Origin: Alphaproteobacteria bacterium
Lineage (GTDB): Bacteria > Pseudomonadota > Alphaproteobacteria > SP197
DNA: 11,318 bases
Direction of reading: 5' to 3'
Assembly: GCA_022822575.1 (NCBI GenBank)
Contig: JAJEBJ010000250.1
Span: 1 to 11,318 of the forward strand
The notes beneath the pieces are model-generated. The model worked only from the letters and a program-made list of their open reading frames with translations, was not told the DNA's origin and searched no databases. The translations under genes and the position numbers were made by a program. This document shows, in pieces, positions 1-6,245 of the stretch (within the stretch, counting starts at the first letter, position 1; each line of letters begins with the position of its first letter).

Positions 1-178
1 TCTTCCGCTGGCCCGCACCATGTCCCTGGACCTCGGCCGAGGGACTTTCGACACGCAGCAGTTCGGCCGGCAACGTGACAGTGGTGCCGTCATCAAAGTC
101 GATCTCGAGAGCCTTCTGCTGCGACTTCACGCGGATCTCGACAGGCCGGTGGCGGCTGGCATGAGCCTCGCCCTTCAC
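1..178 (-). CDS. DUF971 (GBBH-like N-terminal domain) protein, 5' part, cut by window edge
   Basis: The first 59 codons of a minus-strand gene are present and the rest lies beyond the left edge. The frame opens at a GTG (176-178) whose bases overlap the TGA of the upstream Trm112-like gene as GTGA, a typical translational-coupling junction. The residues VEIRVKSQQKALEIDFDDG (13-31) and then LRVESPSAEVQGHG (41-54) match the stand-alone DUF971 fold, also called gamma-butyrobetaine hydroxylase-like N-terminal domain. The stand-alone form is a small protein often found near Fe-S assembly or housekeeping genes and has no known catalysis. The start was chosen from the overlap and because the conserved domain begins soon after it. 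Family assignment is fairly firm. The function is unknown, and the family name should not be read as a carnitine-synthesis role. Confidence 0.8.
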   Translation of the reverse strand, partial: MKGEAHASRHRPVEIRVKSQQKALEIDFDDGTTVTLPAELLRVESPSAEVQGHGAGQRK

Positions 179-366
179 GTCTCCTCTCCGTCGAGGCGGC
201 GCGCCTCATCGACCAGCATGATCGGGATGCCATCCCGGATGGGGTAGGCGAGGCCCGCTTCGGCACTCACCAGTTCCTGGCGCTCGCGATCCAGCGTGAG
301 CGGTCCCTTGGTCAGCGGACAGACCAGGATCTCGAGAAGCCGGGGATCGACGTCGGTTTCACTCAT
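175..366 (-). CDS. Trm112 / UPF0434 family small protein
   Basis: This 63-residue protein has the conserved core LLEILVCPLTKGPL (residues 10-23) followed by AYPIRDGIPIML (40-51), the signature of the YcaR/UPF0434 branch of the Trm112 family. Eukaryotic Trm112 activates methyltransferases acting on tRNA, rRNA and release factor. The bacterial short forms are thought to be related but are little characterised. Only one cysteine (C16) remains, so the zinc site of longer relatives is absent, which I recall as common in alphaproteobacterial members. The ATG at 364-366 is preceded by a strong GGAGGGG ribosome site at 375-381 with 8 nt spacing. It overlaps the downstream DUF971 start by 4 nt (GTGA). 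In related genomes this gene commonly follows the LON-domain gene. Here vapBC and a gene-poor stretch lie between them. Confidence 0.88.
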   Translation of the reverse strand: MSETDVDPRLLEILVCPLTKGPLTLDRERQELVSAEAGLAYPIRDGIPIMLVDEARRLDGEET

Positions 367-706
367 CGCGTTGGCCCCTCCAAGTACGTCTCGTGATGTC
401 CAACTTAGTCTCCATCACTCCTGACGTGCATCCCGCGAGACAGGTGGACTTTGAACGAGCCCCACCGGATGCGCAGTCTGCCTGTTTCCATCAGTCAGCC
501 GTGGTTCGAAGATTTCTACTCGACTCGGCCGCCTCGCCGCAATGGCGAAGGGAGGCCATGGCAATACCCTGCCACATCGGGTCGGGAATGAGCTCGACGT
601 CCTCGCGGCGCGTCCGCATGAGAGGTGTGTCGCCAATGGCCGGCAGCGCAGCACGATGGAATCCGAACTGGCGGGCGGTCACTGTCTGGTCGGGTCGGTT
701 GCGGCG
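367..706. other. Gene-poor stretch between vapC and the Trm112-like gene
   Basis: These 340 bp hold the ribosome site of the Trm112-like gene at the left end (375-381) and no gene I can support. A minus-strand frame from a GTG at 682 down to 491 would encode about 63 residues, including a stretch reading RTRREDVELIPDPMWQGIAM. It begins 24 nt after the vapC stop with no ribosome site and I recognise no family. It could be a decayed or very small gene. Other frames here are arginine- and serine-rich, typical of chance frames in GC-rich DNA. No tRNA-like, CRISPR-like or insertion-sequence end structure was seen. Confidence 0.5.
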
Positions 707-1117
707 TTACGGGTCTGCGCCGGAAAGAGTCCAGTCCTCGCAAACGAGTCCCTCGACGCTTTCGAACTCCCGGCTGTTGGCGGTGACCAGCACCAGATTG
801 CGGGCGCGGGCCTGCCCGGCGATCAACAAGTCATAAGGGCCAATCGGAAGCCCTTTCACTTCGAGCTCGTTGCGCACCGCGCCTGCTGCGCGTGCATCGC
901 CAGCATCGAATGGAACGATCTCGAACTCCAGTCGGTCCAGCAACCCGAGATTGCGGCCTGCATGTTGGCTCTTGTGGGCTCCGTAGCAGAGCTCATAGGC
1001 GACCGGGGCAGGCAGTCCGATATCCGTGGGCGCGAGGCGGCGCAGGCGCTTACGAAGCGGCGGCGATGTGTCGTTGAGCAAGGCAATGCAGGCGTTGGTA
1101 TCGAACAGGTAGCGCAT
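707..1117 (-). CDS. vapC: VapC-type PIN-domain ribonuclease toxin
   Basis: The 136-residue protein has the length and motifs of a type II VapC toxin. The N-terminus MRYLFDTNACIALL carries the first acidic residue D6. E42 lies in PVAYELCYG and D96 in GPYDLLIAGQA, and the C-terminal strand LVLVTANSREFESV holds N114 and E117 near the fourth metal-ligand position. PIN toxins use this acidic cluster to bind Mg2+ or Mn2+ and cleave RNA, often initiator tRNA or rRNA. The start ATG at 1115-1117 overlaps the stop of the upstream antitoxin by one base (TGATG), so the two are probably translationally coupled. No truncation or missing core acidic residue is seen, so the toxin looks intact. The RNA target cannot be inferred. 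Confidence 0.93.
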   Translation of the reverse strand: MRYLFDTNACIALLNDTSPPLRKRLRRLAPTDIGLPAPVAYELCYGAHKSQHAGRNLGLLDRLEFEIVPFDAGDARAAGAVRNELEVKGLPIGPYDLLIAGQARARNLVLVTANSREFESVEGLVCEDWTLSGADP

Positions 1118-1365
1118 CAGTCGAAAACGCTGTCGAGTAGCGTTCGCGATGGCAATTCCGGCTGGTTGCGGCCTGCGGCGAAGAAATCACTCGAGAATTC
1201 GCCTGCCACGGCATCGAGCCACTCCCAGTCCGACGCAACGGGTTCAAGAATTACTGCTGCGCCCTGCCTGCGGATGCGGACTTCGGCGCCCTTCATCCGG
1301 AATTCCTTGGGAAGCCGCACCGCCTGAGAGCGGCCCGACCAGAAGAGTTTGGCCGTTCTGGACAT
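1117..1365 (-). CDS. vapB: VapB-type antitoxin, AbrB/SpoVT DNA-binding domain
   Basis: The 82-residue protein starts with an AbrB-type swapped-hairpin domain (about residues 1-41). It includes RTAKLFWSGRSQAVRLPKEF (3-22) and the strand pair AEVRIRRQGAAVILEP, as in VapB antitoxins. The acidic, hydrophobic C-terminus (about 45-82) is where such antitoxins wrap around and inhibit the PIN toxin. I chose the ATG at 1363-1365 because GGAGG at 1371-1375 sits 5 nt upstream. The in-frame extension to 1407 would run through the promoter palindrome and has no family match. VapB with VapC normally binds its own promoter, and a palindrome overlapping the predicted -10 fits that. It overlaps vapC by one base. 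Confidence 0.9.
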   Translation of the reverse strand: MSRTAKLFWSGRSQAVRLPKEFRMKGAEVRIRRQGAAVILEPVASDWEWLDAVAGEFSSDFFAAGRNQPELPSRTLLDSVFD

Positions 1366-1393
1366 AAGCGCCTCCAATAACAAAGATATGACA

Positions 1394-1426
1394 TTGGAAT
1401 ATACCAACTGGATGTCAGATAGTCCA
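1394..1426 (-). promoter_or_regulatory. Putative vapBC promoter with operator palindrome
   Basis: Read on the minus strand, TGGACT (1421-1426) and TATATT (1398-1403) are separated by 17 bp. They resemble a sigma70-type -35/-10 pair (4/6 and 5/6 matches). The -10 sits exactly inside an inverted repeat, TTGG-TATATT-CCAA (1394-1407), the expected layout for autorepression by a VapB-VapC complex. The predicted transcript would start around 1391, about 25 nt before the vapB ATG. The stretch is clearly more AT-rich than its surroundings. The call rests on pattern matching only. Confidence 0.5.
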
Positions 1427-1506
1427 GATTCGGACGACGAGAGGTTGGCGATGCTCTACCTGCTGATCCGGGATTCTTCACACGAAGTCGGTCTCCCAAG
1501 GGCGCA

Positions 1507-1540
1507 CCCGTCCTCGTTCCTTATGTTACTGGCGGACGGG
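1507..1540 (-). terminator. Possible stem-loop over the LON-gene stop codon
   Basis: CCCGTCC (1507-1513) and GGACGGG (1534-1540) are perfect 7-bp complementary arms around a 20-nt loop that contains the TAA of the LON-domain gene. There is no T-run after it on the minus strand, so it is not a classical intrinsic terminator. It may slow transcription, protect the 3' end or be chance in GC-rich DNA. The remaining bases between it and the vapB promoter show nothing recognisable. Confidence 0.25.
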
Positions 1541-2194
1541 GCTGTCGTCGTCTTCCCGGCTGCCGATCTCGAGCAGGGTGGTGAGGATACGGGCGCGCTC
1601 GAGAAAGTCCTCGGCTTCGAGCAGGGCCTGTTTCTCCAGGGGACTGAAGGGGCAGACCATGGAGAGCGCCGTCACGAGGGTTTCGTCATTCGCCTTCCCG
1701 ATCGCATCCCAGTCCGCCTCGATCTGCTTCTTGTGAAAGAACTCCTTGAGGTGGGTGATGAGGGTGGTGCGCTCGATCAGGTCGGTGGCGGAGACGGGCT
1801 TCATGTCGTCGGCGAAGTCGGAGTAGTCGGCTTCGACCAGACGGTAGGCGCCGGCAGCAAGGGCGAGTTCCTGCGCCACACGGTAGCGCGCCAGTCCAAT
1901 CAGTGTGATCAGGTAACGGCCGTCGTCGGTTTCGGTGAACTGGATGATGCGTCCGGCGCATCCGATGGCAAAGCAATGGGCCGATCCGATATCGTCGGCC
2001 TCCTCGTCGGGCTGGATCATGCCGATGACGCGGTCGTCGGACTTGAGCGCATCCTCGACCATGGAAACATAACGGGGTTCGAAGATGTTGAGCGGCAGGG
2101 TGCCACGCGGCAACAGAAGAGCACCGGGCAGGGGAAAGACTGGAATGGTCGACGGCAGTCCGTCGATGGTGCGGTAGTACGGCAGGCCCGCCAT
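1526..2194 (-). CDS. Stand-alone LON substrate-binding (N-terminal) domain protein
   Basis: The 222-residue protein carries only the LON N-terminal substrate-binding domain. IPVFPLPGALLLPRGTLPLN (17-36) followed by IFEPRY is the classical opening of that domain, and the rest alternates strands and helices to about residue 210. The AAA+ ATPase and Ser-Lys protease domains of Lon are absent, so it cannot be a protease itself. Such proteins are annotated as peptidase S16 or Lon-like and are often next to a cnoX-type gene in alphaproteobacteria. Start choice: an ATG at 2192-2194 directly follows an in-frame GTG at 2195-2197. Neither has a strong ribosome site, and I prefer the ATG. The gene begins 18 nt after the cnoX stop, indicating one transcript. 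Its biochemical role is unknown. Confidence 0.9.
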   Translation of the reverse strand: MAGLPYYRTIDGLPSTIPVFPLPGALLLPRGTLPLNIFEPRYVSMVEDALKSDDRVIGMIQPDEEADDIGSAHCFAIGCAGRIIQFTETDDGRYLITLIGLARYRVAQELALAAGAYRLVEADYSDFADDMKPVSATDLIERTTLITHLKEFFHKKQIEADWDAIGKANDETLVTALSMVCPFSPLEKQALLEAEDFLERARILTTLLEIGSREDDDSPVRQ

Positions 2195-2212
2195 CACGCC
2201 ACGACCGGCACC

Positions 2213-3124
2213 CTAGCTGAACCAGGCCGATGACAGCTTGCGACGGCCGTCGATGGCCGCCTGATCGGTCGGTCCCCAGGCTTCGAAGAACTTCAGGAGC
2301 TCCTTGCGCGCCGCTTCGTCATTCCAGTCGCGCTTGAGGGTGATGATGGCGATCAGCTGATCGACCGCATCCTCGCGCCGGTCGATGGCGGCAAGAGCCC
2401 GCGCCAGTTCGAGCCGTGCTTCGAAATCCCTGCCATCGGCGGCGACTCTCGCCTCAAGAGCCGCCAAGTCACCGGTGGCGCTGCCCAGAAGCTCCAGCTG
2501 GGCCCTGACACCCTTGATGCGCTCGTCGTCGGAAACGGCGTCATCGAAGCTGTCGAGAAGATCCGTCACCTCGCCTGTGCGTCCCAGGGCAATGAGAGAG
2601 CGGCACAGACCGGCGGCCGCATCGACGTTGTCGGTCTCGCGCGTCAGGACCTGGCGGTAGATGGCTGCCGCCTGTTCCGCCGACCCTCCTTCCAGGGCTT
2701 CGTCCGCCTGGGTGAGGGCCTGCTCTACAGCACTCGGTCCGATATCGCCGACCAGGCGTTCGACAAAGGCCTTGATCTGGCTCTCGGGCTGGACCCCAAC
2801 GAAACCGTCCACCGGCTGCCCCTGATCAAACGCAAACACCGCCGGAATCGACTGCACTCTCAGGGCCTGGGCGATCTGCGGTTCCTCGTCGATGTTGATC
2901 TTCACCAGGGTGACCTTGCCGGCAGCCGCCCGGACAATCTTCTCGAGAACGGGGGCGATCTGCTTGCACGGCCCGCACCAGGGCGCCCACAGATCGACGA
3001 TGACCGGTTTTTCGCGGGATGCCAGAAGGACATCCTGCTGGAACGTCGCCGTGGTCACGTCCTTGACCTCACTGCCGGCCTCTGCCGCAGCCTCCGACTC
3101 TCCTCCCTGGATGATGAATGCCAT
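2213..3124 (-). CDS. cnoX: CnoX (YbbN) thioredoxin-fold co-chaperone with TPR-like C-terminus
   Basis: The 303-residue protein has a thioredoxin domain at about residues 20-128 with VIVDLWAPWCGPCKQIAPVL, active site WCGPC at 49-53 and the cis-proline at P94 in QSIPAVF. A helical, alanine-rich C-terminus (about 130-303) has TPR-like repeats such as EGGSAEQAAAIYRQVLTRET, as in CnoX/YbbN. CnoX holds unfolding proteins, protects them from oxidation and passes them to GroEL and DnaK. Escherichia coli CnoX has lost the CxxC pair. This protein keeps it, as described for Caulobacter CnoX, so reductase activity is expected. ATG at 3122-3124 has AGGAAG at 3134-3139 upstream. It is the first gene of the housekeeping block and follows the LLM gene by 81 bp. 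Confidence 0.92.
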   Translation of the reverse strand: MAFIIQGGESEAAAEAGSEVKDVTTATFQQDVLLASREKPVIVDLWAPWCGPCKQIAPVLEKIVRAAAGKVTLVKINIDEEPQIAQALRVQSIPAVFAFDQGQPVDGFVGVQPESQIKAFVERLVGDIGPSAVEQALTQADEALEGGSAEQAAAIYRQVLTRETDNVDAAAGLCRSLIALGRTGEVTDLLDSFDDAVSDDERIKGVRAQLELLGSATGDLAALEARVAADGRDFEARLELARALAAIDRREDAVDQLIAIITLKRDWNDEAARKELLKFFEAWGPTDQAAIDGRRKLSSAWFS

Positions 3125-3205
3125 GATCGCCGCCTTCCTGTTCTCTTGGTCTGGTGCTGGTCCGTTAGGTGGGACGGCTGTCGCCGAATCGCAAGGCCGG
3201 ATCCC

Positions 3206-4273
3206 CTATTCCGCCGCCTTCATGAAGGCGCGAGAATTCGGGAAAGCCGGCATCACCTCGTCGATGAACAGGCGCAACGAAGACTTCTGCAGTTCGAACG
3301 TCGGACCGGTCACGCGATAGAGGAAATTGTCAACGCCAAGGGCCTCGTAACGGCGCAGCTTGGCGATCACCTCGTCGGGCGTGCCGAAGACGAGATTGGT
3401 GCGCAGCATTTCGGGATCGTATTCGGCGACATTGTCGAGCGAGGCAAGATCGACCGCCTCGACAAAGCCGTTCTTCACCTCGCCCAGCTGCTTGAACAGG
3501 TTCTCGAACTGCACACCGCTCCTCTGCACCGCCTCGACAAAGGGCTGCCAGCCGCGCTCGGGATCCTGGTAGACGGCGGCATGGCGCATTGTCAGGAAGC
3601 GCGGCCGTGGAATCTCCGGAACCCGCGCCAGCGCATCCTCGAACTGCTGCCTGTACTTCTCGACCTCGCTGAAGGGACGGGTCAGCGCCCAGGACATGAT
3701 GTTGCATCCCTGGGAGAGGGCCCAGTCGTAGGTCGAGGGATGGCGTGCCGCAATCCATAGGGGAGGATGGGGTTTCTGCAACGGCTTGGGACAGGCGGTC
3801 GCTGAAGGGAAGGACCAGAATTCGCCGCGATGCTCATGGTCACCGGCCCACAGGCCCTTGAGCACAGGCAGCATCTCCTGCATGTAGGCGACCCCCTTGT
3901 GCTGGTCCATGCCACCCATCATGCGGTCGAATTCGCGCTGATAGGCACCACGGCCGATACCGAACTCCACCCGTCCGCCCGACATGAGATCGAGCAGGCC
4001 AACCTCTCCGGCCACCTTGATCGGGTGCCAGTAGGGAGCCTGGACCACGGCGATGCCGAGGCGAATCTGGTCGGTGTTGGCGCCGAACCACGCCAGCAGC
4101 TGGAAGGGGTTGGGCGCGATCGTCATCTCGATCGCATGGTGTTCGGCAGCCCAGACGATCTCGAATCCCGCCGAATCGGCCATCTGCACCATGTCCATGG
4201 CGTGGCGGGCGACCTCCCGCATGTCGACCGACGGGTTGTCGCGGGCAAGATCGATCGAAAGACTGAATTTCAT
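3206..4273 (-). CDS. LLM-class flavin-dependent oxidoreductase (luciferase-like monooxygenase)
   Basis: The 355-residue protein has the bacterial-luciferase-like TIM-barrel features: start MKFSLSIDLARDN, AAEHHAIEM (42-50), then GGRVEFGIGRGAYQREFD (99-116) and KPHPPLWIAA further on. This class uses reduced FMN or F420 for oxygenation or oxidation of varied substrates, and the sequence alone does not tell which. I chose the ATG at 4271-4273 because the family pattern starts there and GGAAAGG lies just upstream. The longer frame to 4366 adds a low-complexity arginine/proline stretch running into the hairpin. It lies 98 bp downstream of the BKACE gene on the same strand, past a GC-rich hairpin, so it may belong to the catabolic unit or be transcribed separately. 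It likely needs a flavin reductase encoded elsewhere if FMN-dependent. Confidence 0.88.
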   Translation of the reverse strand: MKFSLSIDLARDNPSVDMREVARHAMDMVQMADSAGFEIVWAAEHHAIEMTIAPNPFQLLAWFGANTDQIRLGIAVVQAPYWHPIKVAGEVGLLDLMSGGRVEFGIGRGAYQREFDRMMGGMDQHKGVAYMQEMLPVLKGLWAGDHEHRGEFWSFPSATACPKPLQKPHPPLWIAARHPSTYDWALSQGCNIMSWALTRPFSEVEKYRQQFEDALARVPEIPRPRFLTMRHAAVYQDPERGWQPFVEAVQRSGVQFENLFKQLGEVKNGFVEAVDLASLDNVAEYDPEMLRTNLVFGTPDEVIAKLRRYEALGVDNFLYRVTGPTFELQKSSLRLFIDEVMPAFPNSRAFMKAAE

Positions 4274-4338
4274 GGCGCCTTTCCCTTGTCGTTGACAGCG
4301 GATACTACGCGAGGATCGATTCCAGCGATATCGCGGTG

Positions 4339-4364
4339 GCGAGGGGCGCCGCGGCACCCCTCGC
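4339..4364 (-). terminator. GC-rich hairpin downstream of the BKACE gene
   Basis: GCGAGGGG (4339-4346) pairs perfectly with CCCCTCGC (4357-4364). The inner bases extend the pairing with one mismatch, so 12 of 13 positions per side are complementary. It starts 8 nt past the BKACE stop codon on the minus strand. No T-run follows, so it is either a Rho-assisted or attenuating terminator, or a 3'-end stabilising structure lowering expression of the downstream LLM gene. The symmetry is seen in the sequence and the role is inferred. Confidence 0.45.
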
Positions 4365-4371
4365 ACAGGCC

Positions 4372-5256
4372 TCAGGCTGCAGCGAGTCCGAGTTTCTGGC
4401 GCGCTTCGGACGCGCCGACAACCCGCCCGCCCATCATCTCGATGATCCCGGCCGCCTTCTCGACAAGCTGGCCGTTGGTCGCCAGCACACCGCGCTTCAG
4501 ATAGAGGTTGTCCTCGAGGCCGACCCGGACATTGCCGCCCAGCAGCATGGCCTGGGCGACCATGGGCATCTGCATGCGACTGATGCCGAAGCCCGCCCAG
4601 TTGGCTCCCTGGGGCAGGCAGTCCGCCATGGTCATCATGGAGCGCGTGTCGGCCCCCGCACCCCAGGGAATGCCGAGACAGACCTGGAAGAGGGGTGGAT
4701 CCTCGATGAGTCCCTCATTGTACATGGCCCCGGCGAGACGAACCTGGCCGAGATCGAATACTTCGATCTCCGGCTTGACCCCCATCTCCCGAATGCTTGA
4801 CGCCATGGTGCGGCACCAGGAGGCCGGGTTGACGTAGGTCTCGTTGCCATCTCCGAAGTTGATGGTGCCGCAATCGAGAGAGCAGATTTCCGGGCGCAGG
4901 CGATCGACGTGGCGCAGCCGTTCGACGGGTCCGACGATGTCACTGCCAGGACCGGGACGCGACGGATTGTCGTCATCAAGATTGAAGTCGCCGCCCATGC
5001 CCGCTGTCAGATTGAGAATCACGTCGACGCCATCCTGCCTGATCAGGTTGACGGTCTCCTCGAACAGGTCGGGATCCCGCGAGCCCTTGCCGGTCTCGGG
5101 ATCACGCACGTGGATATGGGTGACCGCGGCGCCTGCATGGGCCGCCTCGATCGCCGCGTCGGCGATCTGGCGCGGGGTCACCGGCACCTTGTCGCTTCGC
5201 GAAGCCGTGTCCCCGGCGCCGGTGACGGCACAAGTGATGATGACGTCCGTGTTCAT
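4372..5256 (-). CDS. Beta-keto acid cleavage enzyme (BKACE, DUF849 family)
   Basis: The 294-residue protein is a full-length member of the family founded by 3-keto-5-aminohexanoate cleavage enzyme (Kce). These Zn-dependent TIM barrels condense a beta-keto acid with acetyl-CoA and release acetoacetate plus the shortened CoA ester. Zinc ligands H47 and H49 occur in VTHIHVRDPETG, and E248 is in NVRVGLEDN (242-250) with R244 and D249. These match Kce H46, H48, E230, R226 and D231. Known family substrates include dehydrocarnitine and 3-keto-5-aminohexanoate. The ATG at 5254-5256 has a clear GGAGG (5264-5268) 7 nt upstream. It follows a carnitine-dehydrogenase-like gene by 35 bp, so a dehydrocarnitine-like substrate is the natural guess but not proven. 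Confidence 0.93.
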   Translation of the reverse strand: MNTDVIITCAVTGAGDTASRSDKVPVTPRQIADAAIEAAHAGAAVTHIHVRDPETGKGSRDPDLFEETVNLIRQDGVDVILNLTAGMGGDFNLDDDNPSRPGPGSDIVGPVERLRHVDRLRPEICSLDCGTINFGDGNETYVNPASWCRTMASSIREMGVKPEIEVFDLGQVRLAGAMYNEGLIEDPPLFQVCLGIPWGAGADTRSMMTMADCLPQGANWAGFGISRMQMPMVAQAMLLGGNVRVGLEDNLYLKRGVLATNGQLVEKAAGIIEMMGGRVVGASEARQKLGLAAA

Positions 5257-5291
5257 GAATGGTCCTCCAGGTCGTTGAGTTGGATGAATGG

Positions 5292-6245
5292 TCAGAAACC
5301 GGCCGCGCGGCGGGCTTTGAGAATTCGGACAAGTCCCTCGTTCATCTTCGCCGACAGCGTACGGAAGTCCTCACCCGGAGCGGCCGCATCACAGCCGTCG
5401 ATGAGGCGGCGGGCGAGATCGTCTGTGAGTTCAGGCGCGTCAAGGCGACTCCACGGAAACTTCAGTGCCGGTCCGAACTGCTCCAGGCAGTAGGCCATGC
5501 CGCCCTCGCCACCACCGACATGAAACACCATGCACGGCCCCATGAGGGCCCAGCGCGGGCCGGGACCGTTGGTCACCGCCGTGTCGATCTGCTCCACCGT
5601 CGCCTCCCCGGCCGCAATCATGTGCAGGGCCTCGCGCCAGATCGCCTCCTGCAGCCGCGTGGCGATGAATCCCGGAACCTCTCGTTCCATGACAAGGGGA
5701 GCCTTGCCGACGTGGCGAAAGAACGCCGCCGTCCAGGCCACCACGTCCGGATCCGTCCGGCGGCCGGCGACGATCTCGACCAGCGGCATGAGGTAGGGCG
5801 GATTGAAGGGATGCCCGGTGACCGTACGCTCCGGTGACGGACAGAGCGCCTGGATGTCACTCATGGAAAGACCGGAGGTCGAAGAACACAGTACGACATC
5901 CGGTGGCGCCAGGCGGCCCAGATCGGCGTAGACCGCCTGTTTCACCTCGAGAACTTCCGGAACGCTCTCCTGCACGAAGTCGGCTCCGGCGACCGCGGCC
6001 GCGAGATCGGTGGTGACATGCAGCTGCCCGGGCGACGCGCCTTCTGCGGTGCCGAGTTGCTCCAGGGCGCTCCAGGCTGTCGCCACCAGGGAACGGAGTT
6101 TCTCTTCCTCGTCCGCCTCGAGAACCCAGGACGTCACGTCATGGCCCGTGGCCAGGAAGAACGCCGCCCACCCGGCGCCGATCGGCCCGGCGCCAAGGCA
6201 GGTGACGGTCGAGACGTCCTGTGGCTGTGGCCGGCCCATCGTCAT
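5292..6245 (-). CDS. L-carnitine-dehydrogenase-like 3-hydroxyacid (3-hydroxyacyl-CoA) dehydrogenase
   Basis: The 317-residue protein has an N-terminal NAD-binding Rossmann domain with VTCLGAGPIGAGWAAFFL (14-31). This is followed by DFVQESVPE (89-97), CSSTSGLSMSD (120-130) and the catalytic region TGHPFNPPYLMPLVEIV (143-159), with H145 and E157 as the His-Glu pair. The C-terminal part PRWALMGPCMVF (230-241), GGGEGGM (244-250) and QFGPALKFPWSRL resembles bacterial L-carnitine dehydrogenase more than fatty-acid HADH. Predicted reaction: NAD-dependent oxidation of a 3-hydroxy acid to the 3-keto acid, feeding the BKACE enzyme. The ATG at 6243-6245 overlaps the upstream hydratase stop as ATGA. An in-frame ATG at 6239 is an alternative. 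It has no C-terminal thioesterase fusion, unlike some carnitine dehydrogenases. Confidence 0.88.
   Translation of the reverse strand: MTMGRPQPQDVSTVTCLGAGPIGAGWAAFFLATGHDVTSWVLEADEEEKLRSLVATAWSALEQLGTAEGASPGQLHVTTDLAAAVAGADFVQESVPEVLEVKQAVYADLGRLAPPDVVLCSSTSGLSMSDIQALCPSPERTVTGHPFNPPYLMPLVEIVAGRRTDPDVVAWTAAFFRHVGKAPLVMEREVPGFIATRLQEAIWREALHMIAAGEATVEQIDTAVTNGPGPRWALMGPCMVFHVGGGEGGMAYCLEQFGPALKFPWSRLDAPELTDDLARRLIDGCDAAAPGEDFRTLSAKMNEGLVRILKARRAAGF

Noticed and set aside
1..178. Reading the DUF971 gene as part of carnitine synthesis because of its gamma-butyrobetaine-hydroxylase-like name
   Set aside because: It appears to be a stand-alone DUF971 protein in a housekeeping block, separated from the catabolic genes. 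The name reflects a shared N-terminal domain only.
542..1327. 261-codon open frame on the plus strand
   Set aside because: Antisense to vapC and vapB, both of which have full family motifs.
395..1424. Direct repeat GATGTC...TAGTC flanking the vapBC region
   Set aside because: The spacing differs (5 versus 3 bp) and the words are short. Chance is likely.
1349..2233. 294-codon open frame on the plus strand
   Set aside because: Antisense shadow of the LON-domain gene, rich in Gly/Val/Asp with no recognisable domain.
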